This document shows, one piece after another, positions 34,672-44,307 of a stretch of DNA of 64,000 bases. This stretch comes from Nitrosomonas marina (lineage in GTDB: Bacteria; Pseudomonadota; Gammaproteobacteria; Burkholderiales; Nitrosomonadaceae): assembly GCF_900110145.1 (NCBI RefSeq), contig NZ_FOCP01000001.1, forward strand, positions 186,001-250,000. Reading direction: 5' to 3'. The notes under the pieces are model-generated. The model did not search any database. It was not told the DNA's origin and saw only the letters and a program-made list of their open reading frames with translations. Within the stretch, counting starts at the first letter, position 1. The number at the start of each line of letters is the position of its first letter. Both the position numbers and the translations under genes were made by a program.

Positions 34672-37600
34672 CTACCCTAAACGGCCGCCTGCGATATTTG
34701 CTTCGTCAACATCGCCTGCCGGTTCAACATCCTCACCGGGGTTCTGAGCAGGCCTTTGAAAGACAGGAAAAATAATTCCCTGCCCCGTATCTATCATGCC
34801 CTCCCTGCAGTTATCCGGCAACAACAGGACCGGTTCCCCGCGGGCATTGAAACTGCAGGGTTTTTTCAGGACATTGATATGGAACACATATGCGCCTGAG
34901 GGCAAACGCTCGCCGCGTAAAATTTCCATATCGATAAAAGTTACTACCGGTTCGTTGGCAATGGTTTTACCAACAAAAACTGCATTTGGAACCGTATCGC
35001 CGATTTGCAAGAACAATGTACGGTATTCAGGATAACGCAGTGTCGGTCCGGACGAGATTGTATCCAGCACATCGTTGTAATCACCGCTCCTGAGTTTTTC
35101 CACATGGAAATCCACTATCACAGCATTGTCGGCCTTGAAGCGGTTGCACCGGTCGACGTCAGTGGGGTCGGGCACGGTAATATGCGGTGGCGCAGGTATA
35201 TTGCCGCATTCGACCGGGCTGATTGGTATCAACATACCGTTGATGGAACCACCTTCGCATTCAGCCGCATACGTGCCTGGCAGATTGAACTGAGTCAATG
35301 GCAGATCAATAATCGACAACAGGCCGCCCGTGTCGACAGTAGCCGTCCCGGCAAAATCCGACAGCGAAAACCGGTCATTAGCATCGCCATGCGCCAGTTG
35401 CCGCTCCAGCGTATAGCTTCGGTCCTCGGAACCTCGCACCACAGTAAACGCACAATTGGTATTGAGCCCGACGAAAGCAAACTTGCGGAAAACCGTTGTA
35501 TCATCTTCATCTTCCGACCGTGTGCCGACATTGATAAAAGCCATTGTAGCGCCACAACCGCCCATGGTATCGGCAATTCGCTGTGCCATGCCCGGCAGTG
35601 CGGAATACGATGCCCTGCCAACTTTAATCGTAAAGTCTTCAAAACCGGACAAACGCAAATTTTCCGAGCATTCATCTTCACACTCACGCTCCGGTGGCGG
35701 CGGCAATGCTTCAAGTGCCAAACAGCGGGCGTTAGCCACGGAAAACAGCCTGCCGCGTGCCGTTCTGGTAGCTCCGCCATCACAAGGAAGCCCCCACATC
35801 GGTACTGTTTTGCTGAATCCGTCACCATTGATTGTCAATTCTTCGCGGTTGGTGCCGCCTATAATCGTAATACTGGCCCAACCGGAAAAATCGGAGCCAT
35901 TCAATAACAGACCTGCCTCGTCAGTTTCCAGCTGTTTCGGGATTTCCAGTGTAAAGGGACGGCTGACCAGCAGATTACCACCTATGGGTGCTTCCGCCGC
36001 GCCGCCGATTCCACCGCCAAGAAAAAGAAAGGGGCGCAGTATGGGCTGGTCCAGGTCCTGGCTGCCAATTACGATTGCGCCCCCCCCCAGCAACGCTTCG
36101 ATACCAAAAAAATCCAGCACCCATTCGAGAACCGCTGCAAATTTGGCAATACGTTTGATTTGCTTGATCGCTTCGACAGGATCGCCGGATATGCGCACCA
36201 TGGTGGCGACATATTCCCGTGCGGCGGCCTGACGCACCTCATCGGGACAATCTTCCTCGGTGTCCGAAGGGTAACAGTTTTCACTCACGGGTGGCGCCGG
36301 AACCACGCCGCATTTTACCGGTCCGATCGGGCGCATGACGCCAGGCACTGCTTCATGGTCCGGCAGGCAACCGGCGTTGCTCCAGTCACCGCGCAGACCT
36401 ATCAGATAAGCAGGCAACGCCGTTGTGCTGGCTTTGCGCAAAGCATTGCCACCACTGTCCGACATTAGCAGCACAACACCCTGAAAATCTGAATGGCTAC
36501 CCGTTGCCGTCGGGTTTGTTGCAGCCAGTTGAATCTCTTCGGGCGTTCGTACCGGTATGAATTCATCCGGCAGATTATCCAGACGAAAGAAACAGCCATC
36601 CAGTGTAGGCAGTTGCTGTTGCCAGATAAATTCCCGAAATACAGGCTGTCCCGGATTGCCGAAATTGCCAATATTCACTCGCATGGCCATACTGCCCGCG
36701 CACGCAATTTTGGCGCGGTACGCTGTGGAGGCGAGCGTTTTATCGGCATCGCCGCAATCCTCATCGCCATTCTCGTCAGCGCTCAAGTCGAGAATCACTG
36801 TTACCTTGCGCGCCTTGCGATCTTCCACATTGTCGACCGGCAAACCAGCTGCAGCACGGCGCAGCTGCGCGATTCGCTCACCCAGCGCGGAGGCGGAATG
36901 ATCAAGAATATCTTCAGCGCGAATTCCTTCATCAATTAGTGTTTCGCGTACGCAATGCGTTCGTCTTGCGGACAATCCCAGATTATAAGTGTCGCTGGCA
37001 GTTGTGCTGGCCTCTCCAACCAGACGGATATGCATGCCAGCAGCATCGGGAAAATCCGCCTCAGCATCGCGTACTGCAGGAAGAATCGTATCGCGGATAA
37101 ACCGCCGGTGCTCGGTTTTAACAAATGACGCGTCAATGTCGAAATTCTGCAATTCCCAGGATTTGAACGCCGGAAAAAAAGGAAATAATGGCAACACCTC
37201 GGTTGCTGGTACTGCTCTGGCTTCTCCCGGACCTTCTTCGGCTTCACCATAACACTGTCCGACTTCTTCGGGATCGGCTGCCGGATTGACCGAATCCAGT
37301 TGCAAAATCACATCCATCGCGCTGAGTGTGGCCGGTCCGACATCACCATCGACCACCAGTGGCTCACCATTGGCATCGGTATGACTACGCTGAAACTGCT
37401 CAACAGCGGCATCTGTGTAGCGACCGAAAGTCTGTGTAGTCATCTCGCCGCGCACATTTGCACGATCGAAGCCTGAGCAGTTGGCGTTCAACAGCAACCG
37501 CTGAATCAGTTCAACAGCGGCGCCGCTGTCTCCGCGTTCTACGATCTGCAAGCGTCCCGGCCCGTCAAAAACCGACTGGCGCACATTCTCAAGTGTGGGA

Positions 37601-38355
37601 TCAAGTAAGAAATCTTCGGGATCAGGGCAGTCTGGCGTATCGGGGTCGGCAGCGGCACACCCCGCATCACCACAAGCCCGCTGAATCAACAGTCTGCTAC
37701 CTTGCTGCTGCAAAGTATGGACCAATTCATGGACAATCAACAGTTTCCCGGGACGCGAATAGGGCTGATATTCCCCATCGGCAAAATAAATGTTGGAACC
37801 AAGCGTAAACGCCCGGGCACCAAGTTTTGCGGCCATGTGATCGGCCCGTCTGTCCGTATGGACACGGACTCGGCCGAAACCGCTGCCTAAGCCCGCTTCA
37901 AAAAAACCGCGGTTTTCTAGCGGCCTTCCCCCGAATGAACCTTCGGATAACAATTCCGACGCCCATGCCAGTTCCAGATTCGCCTCATCACGCATTTCCT
38001 GATCTTCTTCATCCGGTTTTCGCTGCAGTTCTTCCTCACATTGACTGCATGCACGCTGTACCTGTGATTTACCTGCCGATATATCGTTTTCAATAACAGG
38101 CGCAACTGCCTGAACGGAGCTTTCATCTGCCGTAACAGCGTGGTTGACAAACTGATCGGCGATACGATCAGCCTCTTTCTCGAACTGATCGTTTGGCTGT
38201 CCGATTCGAAGTTTGGTTTGTATGCAGCGGGATGTGCGCAGAATATCGGCCACCGCACGCTGTTGCTGCGCCTGTGTTCGCTGACGGTTTGTCGCAGTTT
38301 TAGTCTTTTCTCTGGCAGTTGCTGGCTTAGCTGCGTTTTTTACCGCTGTCTCCAC
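34672..38355 (-). CDS. Large DUF4157 protein with peptidoglycan-binding and OmpA-like regions
   Basis: About 1227 residues. I prefer GTG 38355 (GAAGAGG six bases upstream); TTG 38370 is an alternative. Order: leader with LRIGQPNDQFEKEADRIADQ (about 50-70) and CSQCEEELQRKP; DUF4157 (about 150-220, with VHELVHTLQQ); a PG_binding_1-like repeat (about 275-350: AAVELIQRLLLN; VDGDVGPATL); an OmpA-like region (about 440-520: MHIRLVGEASTT; NLGLSARRTHCVRETLIDEG). The remaining 700 residues look like beta-rich modules; PIGPVKCGVVPAPP and PISPVECGNIPAPP show at least one duplication. It may be cargo or a cell-surface/envelope adaptor of the injection system. Confidence 0.85.
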   Translation of the reverse strand: METAVKNAAKPATAREKTKTATNRQRTQAQQQRAVADILRTSRCIQTKLRIGQPNDQFEKEADRIADQFVNHAVTADESSVQAVAPVIENDISAGKSQVQRACSQCEEELQRKPDEEDQEMRDEANLELAWASELLSEGSFGGRPLENRGFFEAGLGSGFGRVRVHTDRRADHMAAKLGARAFTLGSNIYFADGEYQPYSRPGKLLIVHELVHTLQQQGSRLLIQRACGDAGCAAADPDTPDCPDPEDFLLDPTLENVRQSVFDGPGRLQIVERGDSGAAVELIQRLLLNANCSGFDRANVRGEMTTQTFGRYTDAAVEQFQRSHTDANGEPLVVDGDVGPATLSAMDVILQLDSVNPAADPEEVGQCYGEAEEGPGEARAVPATEVLPLFPFFPAFKSWELQNFDIDASFVKTEHRRFIRDTILPAVRDAEADFPDAAGMHIRLVGEASTTASDTYNLGLSARRTHCVRETLIDEGIRAEDILDHSASALGERIAQLRRAAAGLPVDNVEDRKARKVTVILDLSADENGDEDCGDADKTLASTAYRAKIACAGSMAMRVNIGNFGNPGQPVFREFIWQQQLPTLDGCFFRLDNLPDEFIPVRTPEEIQLAATNPTATGSHSDFQGVVLLMSDSGGNALRKASTTALPAYLIGLRGDWSNAGCLPDHEAVPGVMRPIGPVKCGVVPAPPVSENCYPSDTEEDCPDEVRQAAAREYVATMVRISGDPVEAIKQIKRIAKFAAVLEWVLDFFGIEALLGGGAIVIGSQDLDQPILRPFLFLGGGIGGAAEAPIGGNLLVSRPFTLEIPKQLETDEAGLLLNGSDFSGWASITIIGGTNREELTINGDGFSKTVPMWGLPCDGGATRTARGRLFSVANARCLALEALPPPPERECEDECSENLRLSGFEDFTIKVGRASYSALPGMAQRIADTMGGCGATMAFINVGTRSEDEDDTTVFRKFAFVGLNTNCAFTVVRGSEDRSYTLERQLAHGDANDRFSLSDFAGTATVDTGGLLSIIDLPLTQFNLPGTYAAECEGGSINGMLIPISPVECGNIPAPPHITVPDPTDVDRCNRFKADNAVIVDFHVEKLRSGDYNDVLDTISSGPTLRYPEYRTLFLQIGDTVPNAVFVGKTIANEPVVTFIDMEILRGERLPSGAYVFHINVLKKPCSFNARGEPVLLLPDNCREGMIDTGQGIIFPVFQRPAQNPGEDVEPAGDVDEANIAGGRLG

Positions 38356-38416
38356 ATCTAACCTCTTCAAATGGAATTACCATTCTTGAGCCCCGACATC
38401 GCGGGCTCACGACGGA

Positions 38417-39190
38417 TTAAAAATGACCCGAAAGACCGACACCTGCACTCACTTGCCTGACATCGGTCAAATTGTCGGGATCGGCAGTCAGATCAAGCTG
38501 AAAATCCAGATTCAGTCCATTACCCAAAGAAACGGGAATATCGAGTTCGAGCACACCATTCTGAAAAAAATTGTAGGCCTTTAATCCACCACCGGTTCCA
38601 TAGGACAAAACACTGGACAATGTTTCGTTGGTACCGAAAAATCCGAAACCGGTCTGCAGCAGATTCACACCCAGGCCATATCTCAGGAACGTGTCCCACA
38701 TTAAATCGTCATCTCCGGGATACAGTGATGCTACACGATAAAACCGATGTGCATTTACCCGGAGATTATCATCGACATCCAGTTTCAACGCAGAAACAAG
38801 GCAGGGAAAATCGGGAAACTCCGGGCTGGCATGACACCGACTGGTATAGGTCGAACCGTTGCGCGGCGCTGGAACCGAAGCTGAAGGAGCATTGTTTTCC
38901 GATTTAGTCGGACCCGATTGGTGCTGCCGTTGAATAATTGTTCCTATTATTGATGACACCACAGCAGAATTTTGTTCCTGTTGTACGGCTTGCGCTGCAG
39001 TATGGTCTGCTCCCTGATCGTATCGATCATTGGGTTGGCCGATCCGGATTTTAGACTGGGTTCTCTGTTTTCTGAGGAGAGACTGCAAGGATTCAGAGTG
39101 GCGGAGTCTTGACTGCGGGCCCGATCGTCTCACCGGTACCGAAGCCGAAGCGGGTTTGATCTGTTTTCGTTGGTTATACGCCTGCATCAT
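38417..39190 (-). CDS. eCIS-leader protein without DUF4157 peptidase core
   Basis: 257 residues from ATG 39190, seven bases after GAGG. The first 80 residues copy the leader of the neighbouring DUF4157 proteins (KIRIGQPNDRYDQGADHTAA) but no HExxH domain follows. The C-terminal half (SALKLDVDDNLRVNAHRFYR; LSYGTGGGLKAYNFFQNGVL; SLGNGLNLDFQLDLTADP) is beta-rich and hydrophobic in alternation, like a small barrel or pore-forming domain. The function is unknown; the shared leader suggests it is handled by the same machine as its neighbours. It starts the DUF4157 group. Confidence 0.75.
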   Translation of the reverse strand: MMQAYNQRKQIKPASASVPVRRSGPQSRLRHSESLQSLLRKQRTQSKIRIGQPNDRYDQGADHTAAQAVQQEQNSAVVSSIIGTIIQRQHQSGPTKSENNAPSASVPAPRNGSTYTSRCHASPEFPDFPCLVSALKLDVDDNLRVNAHRFYRVASLYPGDDDLMWDTFLRYGLGVNLLQTGFGFFGTNETLSSVLSYGTGGGLKAYNFFQNGVLELDIPVSLGNGLNLDFQLDLTADPDNLTDVRQVSAGVGLSGHF

Positions 39191-39634
39191 CAAGTCACCT
39201 CTCAAGTTGATGATGATTGATAACGTTACGACTCCGACATACCGGCATGGTCAATATGCCAGGGGCTGGGAAAGTCACCTGCAACCCTGTCTGATATCAA
39301 GAAAGATTAAGACGCTGCATGCATATGGGGGGAGAATGAAAAAGCGAACCATTAGCTGCCTCGCTTTTTGCAATCCGATCTCTCAAATCACACTTAAGGG
39401 TATTGAACCCCACATCAAGTCCGTTAAATGCCTGTAAGCTTCAGAACCAAAGCCTCCTCTGTGTACTAACTCTCACAAAACCCGTTCTCAATCTGCCTAT
39501 ACCAATAGGACTGGCGCGTGTTATATCATACTACTCAATCATTTAAAAAAGTCAAGCTTTTTGTTGCTTTAATCATTTCACTTCAATTTCCCAGCCTGTT
39601 TCCCGACAGGAGTGGTCGCAATTCGTAACAAAAT
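39191..39634. other. Spacer between eCIS structural operon and leader/DUF4157 genes
   Basis: 444 bases without a convincing gene, in an otherwise gapless cluster. It holds the hairpin at 39339-39369 and presumably a separate promoter for the downstream genes. I saw no -24/-12 match. Confidence 0.6.
39339..39369 (-). terminator. Terminator-like hairpin of the eCIS structural operon
   Basis: AAAAAGCGA and TCGCTTTTT flank an 11-13-base loop, giving A- and T-runs on both sides, so it can act on either strand. It lies about 270 bases past the fibre-like gene's stop. Confidence 0.6.
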
Positions 39635-42600
39635 TTATTTTAAATTATTAGTTTTCATAACCGAAGACGGCGCCACCACGGCCAGACTGGCCTGTGGCAT
39701 CATGTTATCTGCAACCATCCACTGATTATTGATATCCGGATTGGAACCGATCGGATGTACTCTGACACCAATGGTACAGTTGCTCATATAGTTTTGCCGA
39801 ACAATAAACATACGCCCCATTGTGCCAAAAATCCGAATACCCTCAATCTCGGTCTGACGACTAAATGAAAAACGCTGAATAGTCATATGATTATCAATAA
39901 TCGATAAATGATTGCAGTTGCCGCAAAAAATTCCACCTCTGCGATGGACCGTCACTGGCGGCAGCAATACGTGGATGGTATTGCCTTCTATTGTGACTCG
40001 ACCCGCTTGATAGCGCTGATTTCCGCTCTGTTTGCGGTCGCTGACACCGATGTGTATGCCTTCCTGGACGCCATCCAGAGAATTATTCAAAATACGCACA
40101 TCCTTTGCAGTACGTCCACCACAGACAATACCTTTATAAGCGACAGACGGATTCTGACTGCCTAATGCGGTAAACCAGTTTTCAAATGGAAGAATACCGG
40201 CACGATAAACCGGATCGGTCAGTACTCTGGCAGCAATTGTTCTAGCGGCATTTAACAATACCTGATTACTGGCAACTGTGTTGGCGCCCAGTTCCCGGGT
40301 CAGGCTCGTTTTCCAGACATTACCGGCCACAGGTGATTCAATCATGATGCGGCGATTGCTGTTGGCTGCATCCATTTGAATATTCTTCTTCCCGGCAGCG
40401 CGTGTACTCTCAAAATTTCTGACTTCGCCACTGTTGATCAGCAGACGCCGCGCTCTTGCGGCAAAAAGCCTGTCGCTTAACTGGGTCTGTAGTGTCCAGC
40501 TACGCGGTTTGGGACGTGTTTTTATATGATTGTCCCGAACCGTCAACCGCTCCATATTCAAAAACAGCATACCAATCTGCTGGTGCCCCACATCGCAATA
40601 ACATCCCTGGATTTGCGCCGTGCCTGTTTGCGAATCGGTATGCCGTACTGTTAAACATGTTGCTCCAGGCCGAGTACCGGCCGCATTACGCAACGTCACC
40701 TGATTCAGGTGTACTTGCGCACAGTTTTGAAACGTCAATGCGCCATTAAGTGTTTTTAATTCTCCGGAGTTGCCGGCCGAGCGGGCCTCAACATACATGT
40801 CACGTATCGTAACGCTTGCGCATGACTCGAACCATAACGCCGTTTCACCTGTGCTGGTGACAATGCGCGTACCGGCGCCTGCCCCGGATATTTTCAGATG
40901 GCCCTTGCCCTGTACCTGCTTTTCCGTCGATAGCTGATACTCTCCTTCGCGAAAACACAACGAAGCATCCTGATTGTCAACGATCTGGTCAAACACGGAT
41001 TCCCAGCCTGGACGCGGAAAAACAGTATATGTCGCACATCCGTCAATTTCGCGTTGACATAACAGGTTCAATGCATCCTGAACACTGCGGATTTCAGGCG
41101 CCTGCAATGACTGGCAAAGCGTTTCATCCTTAATAACCGGCAACGTCGTCGCCGCATGATGACATAACAGAGCGTCGATAATCTGTCTTAAATTGGCCCG
41201 CGCATTCGAACCGTCTGGAAAATCAGTCCCCAACAATTGTGCAAGCAGGCTGGCAATTGTAGGCTGGGCGTTGTCTCCACAGTCAGGTACGCGATAACAT
41301 ACATCCCCGGCCTGCAAATCCGTCAATGGTGGAAATCCAAAACGCTGGCAAATCAGACTCTCTTCCGGCGCAAATATACCGCCGCTTATCGTACCCAGCA
41401 ACATGTAATGATGATGAATGCCAGCAGGTTCGGCAGTCGACAACAATATTTCACCCGCCACATTGACCGCCTGCCGCACCACCGCGTACCAGAAATCCCC
41501 GGCCAGCATCTGCCAATCGGCAAGTTCTATGGTCAATGTCATGACGTCATGATTGATTGCTACCGTACTGCCTTCAATCACATGACCGTGGGCATCGGCG
41601 CTTGAGCTGGTAGACAGCGTTACGCCACGGTCGGCTCCTCCAAGCAGCACCCATTCAGTACCGGATTTTTCGAGCTCACAATATCCGTCCCACCGGCGCA
41701 CTGCGGTGAAACCCGAAGGTGCCGAACCTGGATATCCATTGACCAGTTCGCCACGGACCGGTGTAAAGGCCGTTACCAGATGTTTGCCTAAATGCTTTTC
41801 GCTGTCATAGGTCTCGGGCGTCAATGCATCAGGATCGGAGTAACCGTCAAAAAACTCGTACACCCAGTTACTGGAACTGAAACCGGGCGGCTCGTCGTCA
41901 ATTATGTGCTGTTCCGCACCATTTTCCGAAGACCATTTGAGTACCACACGCTGCGGCTGTCCGCTAGTGCCATCGAACTGAACATGGTGTACTTCTACTC
42001 GAAACAGGTAATTTCCAAGCTTGTCCTGCAACACGATCTCATCAGCACAAGGGTCGCATGGGTCAGGTTCGGTGCTGCCCTGGCGCACCGTCAATGTCAG
42101 TTTTGCATTACCCACAGACGGGTTTTGCACATTGTCCTCAGGATCTACACCGGTTTCGCACCACTTGACCTGCGCCATCGTTTGCGTCCGCGTACACGTA
42201 TCTGCACCCTGCAAGCCCGGATCGCGCAGATCAGTATCTTCCAATGCAATAACGGTGCGTTCCCAGATGTCGACATACAATCGATAATCTCCGCCTGGCA
42301 GCGCCGGAGCACCGGGAAAATCTGCCTGGTGCTCATATTCGAAAACAGTTCCACTGGCATCCGACAACGTTGCTGCAGGATCCGGACGCACCTGCGCAAT
42401 CAAACCGTCAACATAACAATAACCCCACTGCAGTGCATAACTTCTGCTGCCATCCGGGTTTTCGGTAATACCGACCAACCCTCGTTCTCGAGGCGTGCCA
42501 CTGCCGATCACATCGATCAGGGCATCGGTCACTCTGCTTTTATCAATATCTGCCAGCTCATTCCAGTCAGCATCGGTCAGCATTCTCCCCATTTGCTGGT

Positions 42601-42658
42601 AAATACCGGAATATCGCTTTTTGGCATCAAAACTGTTTCGTGATATATGTGTTTTCAT
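39635..42658 (-). CDS. DUF6519 / parallel beta-helix protein, likely eCIS fibre
   Basis: 1007 residues. The N-terminus (MKTHISRNSFDAKKRYSGIY; QMGRMLTDADWNELADI) is the DUF6519 start found beside contractile-tail genes. A central jelly-like region (about 90-480) precedes a run of short strands from about 580 on (LKISGAGAGTRIVTSTGETA; VTIRDMYVEARSAGN; LTVRDNHIKTRP; VTIEGNTIHVLLPP; LSIIDNHMTIQRF), the right-handed beta-helix pattern of tail spikes. As last gene of the structural operon it is best read as a baseplate-attached fibre or receptor-binding protein; target unknown. Confidence 0.8.
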   Translation of the reverse strand: MKTHISRNSFDAKKRYSGIYQQMGRMLTDADWNELADIDKSRVTDALIDVIGSGTPRERGLVGITENPDGSRSYALQWGYCYVDGLIAQVRPDPAATLSDASGTVFEYEHQADFPGAPALPGGDYRLYVDIWERTVIALEDTDLRDPGLQGADTCTRTQTMAQVKWCETGVDPEDNVQNPSVGNAKLTLTVRQGSTEPDPCDPCADEIVLQDKLGNYLFRVEVHHVQFDGTSGQPQRVVLKWSSENGAEQHIIDDEPPGFSSSNWVYEFFDGYSDPDALTPETYDSEKHLGKHLVTAFTPVRGELVNGYPGSAPSGFTAVRRWDGYCELEKSGTEWVLLGGADRGVTLSTSSSADAHGHVIEGSTVAINHDVMTLTIELADWQMLAGDFWYAVVRQAVNVAGEILLSTAEPAGIHHHYMLLGTISGGIFAPEESLICQRFGFPPLTDLQAGDVCYRVPDCGDNAQPTIASLLAQLLGTDFPDGSNARANLRQIIDALLCHHAATTLPVIKDETLCQSLQAPEIRSVQDALNLLCQREIDGCATYTVFPRPGWESVFDQIVDNQDASLCFREGEYQLSTEKQVQGKGHLKISGAGAGTRIVTSTGETALWFESCASVTIRDMYVEARSAGNSGELKTLNGALTFQNCAQVHLNQVTLRNAAGTRPGATCLTVRHTDSQTGTAQIQGCYCDVGHQQIGMLFLNMERLTVRDNHIKTRPKPRSWTLQTQLSDRLFAARARRLLINSGEVRNFESTRAAGKKNIQMDAANSNRRIMIESPVAGNVWKTSLTRELGANTVASNQVLLNAARTIAARVLTDPVYRAGILPFENWFTALGSQNPSVAYKGIVCGGRTAKDVRILNNSLDGVQEGIHIGVSDRKQSGNQRYQAGRVTIEGNTIHVLLPPVTVHRRGGIFCGNCNHLSIIDNHMTIQRFSFSRQTEIEGIRIFGTMGRMFIVRQNYMSNCTIGVRVHPIGSNPDINNQWMVADNMMPQASLAVVAPSSVMKTNNLK

Positions 42659-42727
42659 AGTCAGAATTCCGTTAGTAGCAGAATAAAACGCCAGGATCGA
42701 TTTCTACAAACAGCAGTTTCCCTCCGT

Positions 42728-44299
42728 TCATTCAGGAATAGCCAGCAAACGCGAATCGGGAATTACAAGCGCCTGCTTATCCAATGGCAGATAATCACGT
42801 AATTTTTCAACCACGGCATCCGCAAGAAAACTCAAATACTCGCTGTGATACGCACCCATTTCAGTACCGTCCTCCGCACCGCGTGTGATTGTCCTCGGCG
42901 TAGCTGGATGCAACACCCCGCTGCTGCGGTCGCCAAAACGTTTTGACAGCATGACCGGTAAATCCCGCGTGGTATGAATCAGCCGCATATTGCCCGCATC
43001 CTGATTCCGCGCTATGCGCGAATATCGTAAGCAGTGCTGCTCCGGCGGCGACAAATCGGGCAAATGATGCCGGTGTATCAACCCCAGAAAAATACAGTCG
43101 CTGGCAAGAAGGTATTCGCTGAGCGTGGATTCCAGAACCGTGCAGTATGCCAGTTTGACCCGCCCGCGTGCCGCCTGTATCTGTCTGAACAAACAATCCT
43201 GCGCAGTAATCACGGCAGACACTTTATCGATACTGTGCACTTCCACCTTGCGCGCGGCACATTTCACCAGTTCCACGCGACCCGAATCCAGTTCCAGTGT
43301 ATTCAGCAAATTGACGCCCTCAAAGCGCCAGGTATGAAAATCAGGATCGCCCACGCCATCTTCGACCTGACCAAGCTGAATCGTACGGCGGATATTGACC
43401 GGAACAAAGTTGTCTTTACCGAATGTTTTGTTCCGATAGACCGTCGTATTGTTTTCGGTAATTACATTGATAAGCCTCAAAAACGCTTCACTCGGTTCTT
43501 GAGACCAGTTCACCGTTTGTATCCGGTCCGGAAAAAAACCGGCTGGCGGCACTGTGTAAAGCAGAATCCTGTCTGGATGGAAATGGCCAGAACGCCAGTC
43601 ACCGCTGCGAAAATCGACTGTACGGCGAGACACATCCTCAAAGCTGTTCGGGTAACATGGTGCGCCATGAAAACTCACTTGGCGCCAGGTTCGTGTATCG
43701 CCATCGATACTGCTTTGTTGCGCGGCAGGATTGCTGGTGTTTGATTTTACCGCTCCTGAAGGACATCTGAAGTCAGGCGTCACCGCCGGCAAGCCAGGAT
43801 GGCGGGCGGCAACTGAAGGTGGCGCCAAAGGCACTGCTCCTGACAAACCATAATGAATCTCAGGCATTAGCGGCACATTCAGCCGGGGCGTTACAGCAAC
43901 ACGCTTCCAGCCTTCCTGAAGCATCACTTCCAGCTGCGCAACCGATTCGGCAATTTCTTCTACAACACGCAGTGTACCCTTTCCCTGACGCCAGCGTATC
44001 GCTCTGGCGATTTCATCGCGCCGTCCTTTTGTAAGCGGTGAAACCAGGCGCACATCAAACAAATCAGCAAAATACGGCAACAGCCAGTCCTGGCAAGCCG
44101 GCGCGCCAGCATTCGGATTATCCGGAAAATGATCGGCCAGAAACTGTTCCAGCGTCGCATGCAGTTGATTCAGCAAAACTGCATTACCGGAAAAATATTT
44201 CTTCAGATCACCACTGCCTCCGTATTGCCTGCTGTCACGATTACGGTAAACAGCCGGTATTATCCGGAAAAGCGTTTCTGCATGATTTTTGTCAGCCAT
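42728..44299 (-). CDS. gpI-like phage tail protein, eCIS baseplate
   Basis: 523 residues. The first 150 (LFRIIPAVYRNRD; LLNQLHATLEQFLADHFP; WLLPYFADLFDVRLVSP; AIRWRQGKGTLRVVEEIAES) match the P2 gpI/TIGR02242 tail-protein family, which joins the baseplate wedge to fibres. About 200-420 are additional, with repeated beta-type segments (VELVKCAARKVEVHSID; VKLAYCTVLESTLSEYLL) not found in the phage protein and perhaps a fibre-docking domain. ATG 44299 follows the wedge gene's stop by 8 bases. 69 bases separate it from the fibre gene. Confidence 0.85.
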   Translation of the reverse strand: MADKNHAETLFRIIPAVYRNRDSRQYGGSGDLKKYFSGNAVLLNQLHATLEQFLADHFPDNPNAGAPACQDWLLPYFADLFDVRLVSPLTKGRRDEIARAIRWRQGKGTLRVVEEIAESVAQLEVMLQEGWKRVAVTPRLNVPLMPEIHYGLSGAVPLAPPSVAARHPGLPAVTPDFRCPSGAVKSNTSNPAAQQSSIDGDTRTWRQVSFHGAPCYPNSFEDVSRRTVDFRSGDWRSGHFHPDRILLYTVPPAGFFPDRIQTVNWSQEPSEAFLRLINVITENNTTVYRNKTFGKDNFVPVNIRRTIQLGQVEDGVGDPDFHTWRFEGVNLLNTLELDSGRVELVKCAARKVEVHSIDKVSAVITAQDCLFRQIQAARGRVKLAYCTVLESTLSEYLLASDCIFLGLIHRHHLPDLSPPEQHCLRYSRIARNQDAGNMRLIHTTRDLPVMLSKRFGDRSSGVLHPATPRTITRGAEDGTEMGAYHSEYLSFLADAVVEKLRDYLPLDKQALVIPDSRLLAIPE

Positions 44300-44307
44300 A
44301 GTTAGTC

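Noticed and set aside
35005-36232. Long plus-strand frames (300 and 258 codons)
   Set aside because: They lie wholly opposite the 1,227-residue DUF4157 gene, have no ribosome-binding sites and show shadow-frame composition.
41792-42643. Plus-strand frame of 283 codons
   Set aside because: Antisense to the DUF6519 gene with no signal of its own.
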